The notes under the pieces: generated by a model
Databases searched by the model: none
Told to the model about the DNA's origin: nothing
The model's input: the letters and a program-made list of their open reading frames with translations, nothing else
Shown: positions 29,236 to 36,399 of the stretch, piece after piece
Layout of the letters: each line of letters begins with the position of its first letter
Position numbering within the stretch: position 1 is the first letter of the stretch
Made by a program: the position numbers and the translations under genes
DNA from: a virus
Direction: 5' to 3' (one strand)
DNA length: 37,875 nt
IMG/VR virus record: IMGVR_UViG_3300028840_003151
Coordinates: 1 to 37,875 of that record

Positions 29236-29931
29236 ATGCGTCAAGTGAAAACACAGAAAGCCTTGGATGCAGCCATTAAGAAGGGCGAAATCGTCCGCGT
29301 CAAGTCGGGTTTGTATTGTATCTCCGGCAACGCCAGGGTGTACGCCTACGGCAACGCCAGGGTGGACGCCTCCGGCAACGCCAGGGTGGACGCCTCCGGC
29401 AACGCCAGGGTGGACGCCTCCGGCAACGCCAGTGTGTACGCCTCCGGCAACGCCAGTGTGTACGCCTCCGGCTATAGTGCCGCAGTCAGGCGGTCAGCGC
29501 AGGCGGAGTGCCGAGGGAATGTATTGGATTTAACGACCCGCCCAGAGACAGTGGAGCAATGGCTAGCACGTTACCACGTCGCATTCCATGATGGCCTACC
29601 ACTGCTCTACAAAGCTACTCATGCGAATTATGCGACCCAGAACGGTGTCAGCTATGTTCCTGGCACCGACGTTGTGGCACCGGATTGGGAAGACCGTTCA
29701 GACATCGAGTGCGGCAGCGGCCTACATTTCTGCTGGTGCGCAGCAGCCTGTCGACAGTTCAACCGAGAGCCAGCGCACTTCATAGCCTGCCAAGTGGCTA
29801 TCGAGGACATACGCATCTACGATGGCCAGCCACAATGGCCCGACAAAATCCGGGCGCGAGCATGCCGAGCGCTGTATGAATGCGATGAGGATGGGAATCG
29901 AGTTGCCAAGGAGGAAGGAGCAGGGCAATGA
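29236..29931 (+). CDS. Octapeptide-repeat protein with C-terminal conserved domain, 231 aa
   Basis: ATG 29236 with AAAGGAG eight bases upstream. Residues 31-78 are six tandem octapeptides, such as GNARVDAS and GNASVYAS, which suits a left-handed beta-helix or a repeat-capping stack. Residues about 95-215 form a mixed domain with YKATHANYATQNGVSYVPG and ECGSGLHFCW, a pattern common in phage proteins that carry such repeats (like DUF7666). The repeats could bind surface or DNA; no enzyme residues are evident. The repeats are also a nearly identical 24-bp tandem array. Confidence 0.65.
   Translation: MRQVKTQKALDAAIKKGEIVRVKSGLYCISGNARVYAYGNARVDASGNARVDASGNARVDASGNASVYASGNASVYASGYSAAVRRSAQAECRGNVLDLTTRPETVEQWLARYHVAFHDGLPLLYKATHANYATQNGVSYVPGTDVVAPDWEDRSDIECGSGLHFCWCAAACRQFNREPAHFIACQVAIEDIRIYDGQPQWPDKIRARACRALYECDEDGNRVAKEEGAGQ
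29326..29469 (+). repeat. Six tandem 24-bp repeats (in-frame minisatellite)
   Basis: Six consecutive 24-bp units (29326-29349, 29350-29373, 29374-29397, 29398-29421, 29422-29445, 29446-29469). Units 2-4 are identical to one another and units 5-6 are identical to one another; copy-number change would stay in frame. Confidence 0.9.
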
Positions 29932-30644
29932 CACAGGGCAAACAGGACACACAGGAGACGGCACTCGTAGACACCGCCGTTGTCAAACTCAATCCGCACG
30001 CCGACGCCGCCATTCGGGAGTTCTACGAGAAGGCACTCAAGCTCCGAACATTCGCGGCGTCGCTTGTCGTTGACTCGGCCGACTCGGCGAAGCTGGCGAC
30101 AGACACGCTCAGCACCATCGCCCAGGTCAAGAAGGGGCTGAAAGAGAAGCGCGAGGAGTTCGTCAAGCCTCTCAACGGCCACGTCAAGGCCGTCAACGAC
30201 GCCTTCAAGGCTCTGTCCGAGCCGATCGAGGAGGCGGATCGGACGGTACGGGAGAAGGTGGCAGCCCACCTCAAGGCAGAACAGGCTAGGCGTGAGGAGG
30301 AGCAACGCATCAATCGCCTGCGCCAGGAGGCGGCGGAGGCCGAGGCTCGCCTGACAGGAGCGCCGGCGGAGCCAGTGCAACTCATCCACAGTCCAGGGCC
30401 AGAGCGCACTGTAACGGAATCTGGTGCCATGGGTGGCCGCAAGATCTGGAAGTGGGAACTTGAGGATCTGTCGAAAGTGCCTGACGAGTACAAGATCTTG
30501 AATGAGGCTCTGATCGGCAAAGTTGTGAGGGCCGGTATGAGAAACATTCCAGGCATCCGCATCTACCAGGAAACCATCGTAACTGTCGAGACGAAGAAGG
30601 CACCGGAGGAGGCGGAACCTGATGCACCCAATGCCCCTTTCTGA
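29928..30644 (+). CDS. Coiled-coil recombination-module protein, 238 aa
   Basis: The protein has a long coiled coil (residues about 18-145, including REEFVKPLNGHVKAVNDAF and AEQARREEEQRINRLRQEAAE) and a C-terminal domain WKWELEDLSKVPDEYKILNEALIGKVVRAGMRNIPGIRIY. The C-terminal pattern (dEYkxvnexxixkxVkagmrxIPGixIy) occurs in proteins next to RecT. It may modulate recombination or block host nucleases. The exact role is not defined. It overlaps the RecT gene by 23 bases. Confidence 0.6.
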   Translation: MTQGKQDTQETALVDTAVVKLNPHADAAIREFYEKALKLRTFAASLVVDSADSAKLATDTLSTIAQVKKGLKEKREEFVKPLNGHVKAVNDAFKALSEPIEEADRTVREKVAAHLKAEQARREEEQRINRLRQEAAEAEARLTGAPAEPVQLIHSPGPERTVTESGAMGGRKIWKWELEDLSKVPDEYKILNEALIGKVVRAGMRNIPGIRIYQETIVTVETKKAPEEAEPDAPNAPF

Positions 30645-31920
30645 GGCCGAAGAGGTCGTCAAGCGAAACGTCTGCGGTGAATGTGCCAGCCCGCTGACGA
30701 TAGCCTGGGGCGGTTCCTACGGCGTCACGGGCTACATCGTGCGCTGTGGCAGGGACATCACACATGAGGGATTTGCGCCCGTGCTCAGTCTCACACAGGA
30801 ATACCGGCGCGGCGCAAGTCTACCACTCCCGATTGAGAATAGGTTAGACAAACGATTCGGAGGTAAGAGGATGGACAGCGTAGCACTGACCAAGCTGGAC
30901 CCGAAGGAAATGGAGGAACGAGTCAAGACAGCCTCAGCGCAGTTCGGCTTCGCCCTGGACCAGTACGGCAATCCACGAAATCTGACACAGACGGACGTCG
31001 TGTTCCTGGTGGAATACTGCCGCAGCTATGGCTTCGACCCGATCCTGCACGAGGTTTGCCTCTTTCATGGGGCACCATACCCGATGATCGACGGACTCAG
31101 GCGCAAGGCCCAGGAAACCGGCGACTATGCTGGCCTACACATGGTGCCTGTGACTGACCGCGACGAGAAGGTAGCCTGTGGCTACGAGGCCCACGACATA
31201 GTCTTCAGGGCGACAGTCAAGCGCGTCGTCAAGGGACAGATAGCCGAGTTCCAGCGATACGGTGCCGTCACTGACGCCGAGCGCAAGGAATTGTCGAGGC
31301 AAGGGAACACGCCTCGGCATCCGGTACTCGCCAAGAAGGGTCCGGAAATGGCGCAGAACAGGGCGGAGAGACACGCGATCCGAAGCGCGTTTCATTTCGA
31401 GTTCCCTGGCGTCGACATGGAGCCGTCTATCGTTGTTGTCGGCGATCCCGAAGGCACGGAGTTTGGCTCCGACCAGGGCGAAGCTGACGAGTCTGGAGCC
31501 GTCGAGGCCGACTTCCGCCTTGTCGACCCAGAGACCGGCGAGATCCTGCAACCTGCTGCACAACCGCCAGAATCGCCGCCACAAGCCCAGGAGCCGCCGC
31601 CCCAAGAGCTAGCTACAGCCTCGGCAGAAGCTTCGGAAGAGGCTGGGGCAGACACAGGCGACCCTTTCGGCGGCGAGATTCCGAGCTACGGCTCGAACGA
31701 GATCGAGCGCCGCAAGGCGTTCATCGACGCGGCAAAGCGGTGGGGATGGGAGCGCGGAGCCGACGACTCCCGTATGCAGAAGTGGATCACGGCGGAGTTC
31801 AGAGACCCGGAGACTGGCAAGACGAAGGCTTGGGCTGCTCTGACGGCTGCAGAGCAGAACAGAGCGGTTCACTTTATGACGCTTGAGGGTCCGAACCGCC
31901 ATTACGAGGAAACCAAATAG
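30622..31920 (+). CDS. recT: RecT-family ssDNA-annealing recombinase, long form with N-terminal Cys-rich segment
   Basis: The full frame encodes 432 residues. Residues 1-83 carry CGEC (18-21) and RCGRD (41-45), a possible zinc ribbon. The RecT domain runs from about 84 to 280: TQTDVVFLVEYCRSYGFDPILHEVCLF then MIDGLRRKAQETGDYAG, the family hallmark. Residues about 300-350 are a Pro/Glu/Ala-rich linker, and about 360-432 form a helical tail (RRKAFIDAAKRWGWERG). An internal ATG at 30871 has GGAGGT (30859-30864) at ideal spacing, so a 349-residue form may be made too. RecT anneals single strands for phage recombination. Confidence 0.85.
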   Translation: MHPMPLSEAEEVVKRNVCGECASPLTIAWGGSYGVTGYIVRCGRDITHEGFAPVLSLTQEYRRGASLPLPIENRLDKRFGGKRMDSVALTKLDPKEMEERVKTASAQFGFALDQYGNPRNLTQTDVVFLVEYCRSYGFDPILHEVCLFHGAPYPMIDGLRRKAQETGDYAGLHMVPVTDRDEKVACGYEAHDIVFRATVKRVVKGQIAEFQRYGAVTDAERKELSRQGNTPRHPVLAKKGPEMAQNRAERHAIRSAFHFEFPGVDMEPSIVVVGDPEGTEFGSDQGEADESGAVEADFRLVDPETGEILQPAAQPPESPPQAQEPPPQELATASAEASEEAGADTGDPFGGEIPSYGSNEIERRKAFIDAAKRWGWERGADDSRMQKWITAEFRDPETGKTKAWAALTAAEQNRAVHFMTLEGPNRHYEETK

Positions 31921-31923
31921 GCA

Positions 31924-31989
31924 GTGTGGACGGGGTATCGCGGGGCGAGGCTCAGCGTAGCGAGCAAAACAACCCTGCCCCGTCCACAC
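31924..31989. other. Intergenic element closed by a perfect 12-bp stem
   Basis: GTGTGGACGGGG (31924-31935) pairs exactly with CCCCGTCCACAC (31978-31989) around 42 bases which can form inner stems (GCTC/GAGC). The 3' side is followed by AAAAA, not T, so it is not a normal plus-strand terminator. It lies between the RecT and the CHC2-protein genes. Confidence 0.45.
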
Positions 31990-32014
31990 AAAAAGCGAAA
32001 GGAGGCAGGGCACA

Positions 32015-32779
32015 ATGGGAGAAATGGAAGTCAGAGTCAGAGTCGAGAGTCTCAGTAAGCTCAAGCTCGCCATGAGCAGCGACAAGGATGGCGCGCTGGT
32101 GACGCAGGTGAGCTTCGAGATCCCCGGCAAAATCGAGTCAGCCGCTCGAATGCTGAACCTGATCAAGCAGAAGCAGCCCATGTACTGCGTGATCGGGTGC
32201 GCGCAGGCGCGCTTCGACCTCCAGGTCGTCGAGGTCTTCGAGAAGGACAAGCGCGCCGCTCAGTCCGAGGCGGATAAGGCATTGGCCGCCGGGGAAGAGC
32301 CGACGATGGACCTCCCCACGTTTCGCGTGATCCACTTGGAGTCGAAGGACTCCTGGGAGGGCCTCGCCATGTCGCCGGAGGCAGCCTGCGAGCAGGCAGG
32401 GTGGCCGCCTGAGGAATGCACCATCAAGCGGCGCACGGCGAAGGGCGGATGGGCGAAGGCAGAGGTATCGGCAGAGGCTCCAGTGGAAGAAGCCCCTCCT
32501 GCGGAGGCTACTGGAGCCGACAACGGCAGGGGCGATGCCGCTGACATTGGCGCTGCGCTGGACAGTCTCAGCGCATGGCTCGATGCCAACGCCCAGGAAG
32601 ACGCGAGCGGCGAGTATTACATCGACTGCCCTTTCCATGAGGACAAGCAGAGGAGCCTGTGCATCAATCGGGAGCAGGACCTCTACGAGTGCACGGTCTG
32701 CGGCTCGACCGGCAACCTGATGCGCTTGGCAGAGCGCCTCGGGCTCGTCAAGGAAGAGGCAACGGCAGGAAGTATGTAG
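32015..32779 (+). CDS. Early protein with C-terminal CHC2-type zinc finger, 254 aa
   Basis: ATG 32015 follows AAGGAGG (32000-32006). The N-terminal half (residues 1 to about 115) is a beta-rich domain resembling small phage DNA-metabolism proteins (VRVRVESLSKLKLAM ... PMYCVIGCAQARFDLQVVEV). A linker rich in Ala/Glu/Pro follows. Residues about 205-245 match the CHC2 zinc finger of DnaG-type primases: CPFH then CTVCGSTGNLMRL. It lacks a Toprim domain, so it is not a full primase; it may bind DNA or guide a host primase. Not recognised as a family member in full. Confidence 0.6.
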   Translation: MGEMEVRVRVESLSKLKLAMSSDKDGALVTQVSFEIPGKIESAARMLNLIKQKQPMYCVIGCAQARFDLQVVEVFEKDKRAAQSEADKALAAGEEPTMDLPTFRVIHLESKDSWEGLAMSPEAACEQAGWPPEECTIKRRTAKGGWAKAEVSAEAPVEEAPPAEATGADNGRGDAADIGAALDSLSAWLDANAQEDASGEYYIDCPFHEDKQRSLCINREQDLYECTVCGSTGNLMRLAERLGLVKEEATAGSM

Positions 32780-32783
32780 CTGG

Positions 32784-32954
32784 CTGACCAGGCGGAGCCA
32801 GAGGGGATTCGGGTGCCGGAGTCCCCCGGGGTCGTCGAACCCTGAGCGGACCTGAATTGGCGGCGGTCTCTCCCCGCCAGTCGGCTTCGGTGCGTAGCTG
32901 GCTTCCGCAAGTCCGGTAGAGTCCTGACGGTCGTAGGGACCGGAGCCTGGTCAG
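32784..32954 (+). ncRNA. Candidate structured RNA, 171 nt
   Basis: Closing stem P1: CTGACCAGGC (32784-32793) with GCCTGGTCAG (32945-32954), 10 perfect pairs. Inside: P2 GGGGATTC/GAGTCCCC (32803-32810 / 32819-32826, one G-U), P3 TTGGCGG/CCGCCAG (32857-32863 / 32874-32880, one G-U), P4 TCCGGT/ACCGGA (32912-32917 / 32939-32944), directly against P1. This is a multiloop fold in the 253-base gap before the Gp37/Gp68-like gene. No known class is recognised. No promoter was found just upstream, so it would be part of the early transcript. Confidence 0.4.
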
Positions 32955-33032
32955 AACAGTCCTGGGGGGTAGGTTTTGCTGGTGGTGCGGTGGGCCTGCC
33001 CCCCCAGGGGGAATCCAGAATGGAGGCAGGGC

Positions 33033-33884
33033 ATGGACTACGCGAAGGGACTGAACAAGACCAGTATCCAGACGACCGACTTCACGATCAGCCCTGTTAC
33101 CGGCTGTCTCCGCGGTTGCTCCTACTGCTATGCGAGGGACTTGGCTGAGACCCGCCTGGGGAAGAGGTATCTGGCCAACAGCATCGCCATCCAACCCGAC
33201 CCGCTGAGGACTAGCGAGGCGTGGGAGGCCCTGTGGCAGCGAAGCCACGACGACCCGTTCTACCCGAGACTGTGGACGGAGCGTGCTGGACCGCTGCGGG
33301 TCTCACGCAACTTCCGGAGTCGCAATTCCTATCTGCCCCAAGGCAGCGCCATGGTGTTCGTGGTCGACATGGGCGATCTCTTCGGACCCTGGCTTTCGGA
33401 CACCCTAGTCCGAAACATCGTGTCCATCATGTGCAGAGAGAATCGGCGCCATGTGCTCCAATTCCTCACGAAGTACCCGGAGAGGCTGCCAGAGTTCAAC
33501 CCCTGGCCGCACAACGCCTGGGTGGGCGCGACGGCGACGAGGCCAGGAGAGGTCGTAGGGGCCTGCCAGGAGCTCCGGCGCGTGTACGCGGACGTCCGGT
33601 ACCTGTCGATCGAGCCGATGATCGGCGACCAGTGGAAGCACTCGGATCTCGTCGAAGACATGGACGGCGTGGTCGATTGGGTGATCATCGGGCAAATGAC
33701 CGGTCGGCATGCTTCCGAGGCGACGCGCATCGACGCGAAGCAACTAGAGCCGCTCGTAGAACAGTGCGAGCGCGTCGGCGCCAGGGTGTTCATCAAGAAC
33801 AACGTGCATGAGGGCGCGCTGGTCAACCTGAGAAGACCGCTTGAAACCTTCCCGTACACGAGGACGCCGCGGGATGGTTGCTGA
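33033..33884 (+). CDS. Gp37/Gp68-type protein with radical-SAM-like Cys motif (DUF5131), 283 aa
   Basis: ATG 33033 after GGAGG (33022-33026); the open frame extends upstream but has no better start. Motif TGCLRGCSYCYAR has Cys25, Cys29 and Cys32 in the CxxxCxxC order of radical-SAM enzymes, with downstream strands (VFVVDMGDLFG, LQFLTKYPERL, VGATAT, YLSIEPMIGD, WVIIGQMTGR) matching the phage Gp37/Gp68 family of partial TIM barrels. Substrate unknown. It is followed by a run of short overlapping genes. Confidence 0.8.
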   Translation: MDYAKGLNKTSIQTTDFTISPVTGCLRGCSYCYARDLAETRLGKRYLANSIAIQPDPLRTSEAWEALWQRSHDDPFYPRLWTERAGPLRVSRNFRSRNSYLPQGSAMVFVVDMGDLFGPWLSDTLVRNIVSIMCRENRRHVLQFLTKYPERLPEFNPWPHNAWVGATATRPGEVVGACQELRRVYADVRYLSIEPMIGDQWKHSDLVEDMDGVVDWVIIGQMTGRHASEATRIDAKQLEPLVEQCERVGARVFIKNNVHEGALVNLRRPLETFPYTRTPRDGC

Positions 33885-34302
33885 GTCGGTAGCGGCAGGG
33901 TGGCAGCCAGCTGGCGCCCCCTTTGGATTCGTCTGGTTCCTACGCAAGGTCCAGATTGAAGAGTACCGGATCAGGTTCGTTTGGGCGCTGCGAAGAGACC
34001 CGTGCCCCAGGTGGTCGGACTATCCCGACCGCGGTTGCCGTTGGGGGCACGCCATGGCTGGCCAGCCATGCGCCTGCGTCGACTGTCCGTTGCCCCGCTG
34101 CGTCGAGGACAAAGACGGGCGGGCGAGACACCTGGGCGGGGAGCTAGCGACGGAAAGGGACAGGTGGGTGGTCCTACTGGCGAGCATGGGCTGGACGGAC
34201 CGAGCGATCGCAGGAGTTCTAGCCTGCACTCGGGTCCGGGTGACACAGGTCCGGAACGGCCTCGGCTATCTCAAGTCCGAGGCGGTAAGGGGGCACTCGT
34301 GA
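33874..34302 (+). CDS. Cys-rich protein with C-terminal helix-turn-helix, 142 aa
   Basis: ATG 33874 overlaps the preceding stop by 11 bases; ATG 34053 (83 aa form, with GGGGG upstream) is an alternative start. The middle holds CPRW ... GCRWG ... CACVDCPLPRC, a likely zinc-binding region. The C-terminal part (WTDRAIAGVLACTRVRVTQVRNGLGYL) resembles a helix-turn-helix with a recognition helix. A small transcription regulator or terminator-bypass factor is possible. Its stop overlaps the next GTG as GTGA. Confidence 0.55.
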   Translation: MVAESVAAGWQPAGAPFGFVWFLRKVQIEEYRIRFVWALRRDPCPRWSDYPDRGCRWGHAMAGQPCACVDCPLPRCVEDKDGRARHLGGELATERDRWVVLLASMGWTDRAIAGVLACTRVRVTQVRNGLGYLKSEAVRGHS

Positions 34303-34709
34303 GAGCGCTGAGCATCCGGCAGCCTTGGGCATGGCTCATAGCGACCGGAAAGAAGAACATCGAGAACCGACGATGGTCGACCACGTTCAGAGGCCGGGTC
34401 TACATTCACGCCGGCCAGCGATGGGATGATGAGGCTTTGGAGTGGCTGCTCAGGAACAATATGTCGATCGTGGATTCCCTCTTGCTGCATAGCCGAGCTA
34501 TTCCCCGAGGCGGCATCATAGGCGAGGTCGACATTACCGGCTGCGTCACAGAATCCAACTCTATGTGGTTCGCAGGACCCTATGGATTCACGCTGTCCAA
34601 CGCCAAGCTGTACCCGCAGCTCGTGCCATACAAAGGGCGCCTCGGTTTCTTCGAGGTTCCAGAGGACATAGCGGCAATAGCATGGGGCACCCTAGGAGGT
34701 TCAAAGTGA
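34299..34709 (+). CDS. ASCH-domain protein, 136 aa
   Basis: GTG 34299 overlaps the preceding stop as GTGA. The N-terminus RALSIRQPWAWLIATGKKNIENRRW ... RGRVYIHAG is the ASCH signature (beta-barrel RNA- or nucleotide-binding fold related to PUA). Such domains act in RNA processing or as modified-base hydrolases/readers; phage versions may bind RNA or N-acetylated nucleosides. The C-terminal part is a helical tail with VDITGCV. Its stop overlaps the following gene. Confidence 0.8.
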   Translation: MRALSIRQPWAWLIATGKKNIENRRWSTTFRGRVYIHAGQRWDDEALEWLLRNNMSIVDSLLLHSRAIPRGGIIGEVDITGCVTESNSMWFAGPYGFTLSNAKLYPQLVPYKGRLGFFEVPEDIAAIAWGTLGGSK

Positions 34710-34933
34710 GTGCATACGGAAGCAATTACCCACCCGGAGTGACGGGGAACGAGTACGAGATAGCCGGTCCTGACTATGAGACAGAGGTAGACGGCGAGTG
34801 CCCCGTCTGCGGCAAGAGCAACGTGTTGTGGGAATGGTGTGTTGGAGGCAATCGCTGGATCGAGTGTTCAAACTGCGACCATTACCGCGAGCTGCCTAGA
34901 TTGGAGAAGTCCGACTATGACCCTGCACTGTAA
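34706..34933 (+). CDS. Zinc-ribbon mini-protein, 75 aa
   Basis: GTG 34706 overlaps the preceding stop (GTGA) and has AGGAGG (34694-34699) six bases away. The protein carries CPVCG and CSNCDH, two CxxC pairs about 20 residues apart, with conserved Trp residues between: a rubredoxin-like or zinc-ribbon knuckle. Part of the chain of small overlapping early genes. Likely a nucleic-acid-binding or regulatory accessory protein. Confidence 0.65.
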   Translation: MSAYGSNYPPGVTGNEYEIAGPDYETEVDGECPVCGKSNVLWEWCVGGNRWIECSNCDHYRELPRLEKSDYDPAL

Positions 34934-35126
34934 AGACTGCCGGCACTGGAGGCCTGGCCCACCGGCGATACACCCGATGCTCGGCTGCTGCGGAAACGCC
35001 GGCGCTATATGCCTACACCACCCGCCGGCGACCATGAGCGACGGCACGATGCACCAGTGGGGCGCCGAGCAGGCCTGTGCCTACTTTGAGAAGGGAGAGA
35101 CCCATGTTCACAAGAGCTCAAGCTGA
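34917..35126 (+). CDS. Cys/His-rich mini-protein, 69 aa
   Basis: ATG 34917 overlaps the preceding gene by 17 bases. The protein starts MTLHCKDCRHW and contains CCGN, CLHHP and CAYFE, so seven Cys/His candidates form a small metal site. Similar patterns (CRHWxxG, CxxHPP) occur in small phage proteins of unknown function. Its 3' end overlaps the next gene (35104). Confidence 0.6.
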   Translation: MTLHCKDCRHWRPGPPAIHPMLGCCGNAGAICLHHPPATMSDGTMHQWGAEQACAYFEKGETHVHKSSS

Positions 35127-35322
35127 CGCAATCAAGGTGCTGCTGTATAAGCAGTCGGAGAGAACAGCCGGATTACAGCACCACTACCTCAGCCCAGGCG
35201 GGTTCGACGCTGTAATACGAGAGTTGGAGGCTATGACCGATGGAGAAAGCAAAGGTACTCACACACGGGTCTGCCGTGATCCAGAGCGACCCCATGGCAG
35301 AGTCGGACGGTCGCACCGTTGA
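35104..35322 (+). CDS. Small hypothetical protein, 72 aa
   Basis: ATG 35104 after AAGGGAGAG; upstream in-frame ATG codons lie in the preceding gene. The N-terminal part (FTRAQADAIKVLLYKQSERTAG) is helical; the C-terminal third (residues 47-72) overlaps the start of the RusA gene in another frame, so this end is less certain. Not recognised. Confidence 0.45.
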   Translation: MFTRAQADAIKVLLYKQSERTAGLQHHYLSPGGFDAVIRELEAMTDGESKGTHTRVCRDPERPHGRVGRSHR

Positions 35323-35776
35323 ACTCACCATCCTCGGCCCCCCCGTTCCGAAGGGTCGGCCGAGGATCGTCAGGCCAGAAGGGCATCATCACCCAATGGG
35401 CTACACGCCAAAGCCTACTCGCTTGAAAACCGTAGAGGTCCGCCAAGCCTATGTCGCACGATACGACCGCATGGTATTCAGGAAGCACGAGCCCCTGATT
35501 CTGGACGTCCTGTCCGTCATGGAGCGCCCCCCGTCGGCGCCGAAGAAACGCCGCTGGCCAGCCGTGAAACCCGACCTTAGCAACATCGTGCAGCTCGTAC
35601 AGGACGCGCTCAATGGCCTGGCCTACCCCGACGACGCCGCGGTCGTGGTCGGCGAGCAGGGCAAGGTCTACGGCTATCCGCCGAGGACGTTGCTGAGGCT
35701 GCGGCTGGCGACTGAGCAGGACCTACTACGGTTCCAGGCTAAGGTCGAGCAATGGGGTTCAGGAGAGCAGCCGTGA
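35240..35776 (+). CDS. rusA: RusA-family Holliday-junction resolvase
   Basis: ATG 35240 with GGAGG (35226-35230) nine bases away; ATG 35294 is a possible shorter start. The core pattern is present: GPPVPKGRPRI, then YTPKPTR, then KPDLSNIVQLVQDALNGLAYPDDAAV. RusA cuts branched recombination intermediates as a dimer with three Asp ligands. Two are here, Asp112 and Asp131 or Asp132; the position of the second Asp in P-D-x-D-N is Ser114. It works with RecT and the replication protein. Its stop overlaps the next GTG. Confidence 0.8.
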   Translation: MEKAKVLTHGSAVIQSDPMAESDGRTVELTILGPPVPKGRPRIVRPEGHHHPMGYTPKPTRLKTVEVRQAYVARYDRMVFRKHEPLILDVLSVMERPPSAPKKRRWPAVKPDLSNIVQLVQDALNGLAYPDDAAVVVGEQGKVYGYPPRTLLRLRLATEQDLLRFQAKVEQWGSGEQP

Positions 35777-36006
35777 GTGACGAGCTGAGCGACCGAGAAA
35801 TGAAGCATGCCTGCTGCCTGTGCCGCTATCTGGAGTGGCGCTACATGCGCACGTTCAGCGAGGGAGGGGACATAGGTTGTCGCGTCGCTGTTGGCGTGTG
35901 TATCCTCCTGGACCCGCCCTTCATACCGACGGATAGATGCGGCGAGTGCGAGAGCCGGCTTGACAAGCCGACAGTGGCCAGGCAGGACAAGGACAAACAC
36001 GCATAA
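35773..36006 (+). CDS. Cys-rich mini-protein, 77 aa
   Basis: GTG 35773 overlaps the RusA stop (GTGA) with AGGAG (35761-35765) seven bases upstream; the in-frame ATG at 35752 is less likely. The protein has HACCLCRYLEWRYM, GC, CIL and CGEC, a metal-binding pattern. No family recognised; another member of the small early-gene chain. Confidence 0.6.
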   Translation: MSDELSDREMKHACCLCRYLEWRYMRTFSEGGDIGCRVAVGVCILLDPPFIPTDRCGECESRLDKPTVARQDKDKHA

Positions 36007-36020
36007 GGAGGCGACGAACA

Positions 36021-36254
36021 ATGCTGACAATCAAGTGCATTGAGAAGGACGTCGAGTACATCGGGCAGGACTTCTGGAATGAGCACTGCAAGACGTGCCC
36101 ACAGAATCACCTGACGACAGTCACGAGCTCGGAAGTCCGCTGTCCTCACCTGGTCCACATGCAGACGAGCAAGCCGAGGAATAAGGCGAAGGCCGCAGAC
36201 GAAGAGAAGAAGGTCGGGACGCCGGCCGCGGTGCCCTGCAGCATCGCGTCGTAG
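36021..36254 (+). CDS. Small protein with CxxC motif, 77 aa
   Basis: ATG 36021 after AAGGAGG (36005-36011). Contains HCKTCPQNH followed by RCPHLVHM, a possible zinc site, then a Lys/Ala-rich tail. It precedes the tRNA by about 145 bases. Not recognised. Confidence 0.6.
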   Translation: MLTIKCIEKDVEYIGQDFWNEHCKTCPQNHLTTVTSSEVRCPHLVHMQTSKPRNKAKAADEEKKVGTPAAVPCSIAS

Positions 36255-36399
36255 GACGCCGAAAAGCGACGTGCTATGACGTGGGATACCCGTTCGACTG
36301 GCAAGGGGGCAAAATCGCAGCGAGGCGAACGGATGAGCGGACGATTGACCGCTGATGTCGGAAAAATGCACAGCATGACGGGGACACATAGAGCGGAGA

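Noticed and set aside
29326-29469. Possible CRISPR array
   Set aside because: The 24-bp units are directly adjacent with no spacers and are coding repeats.
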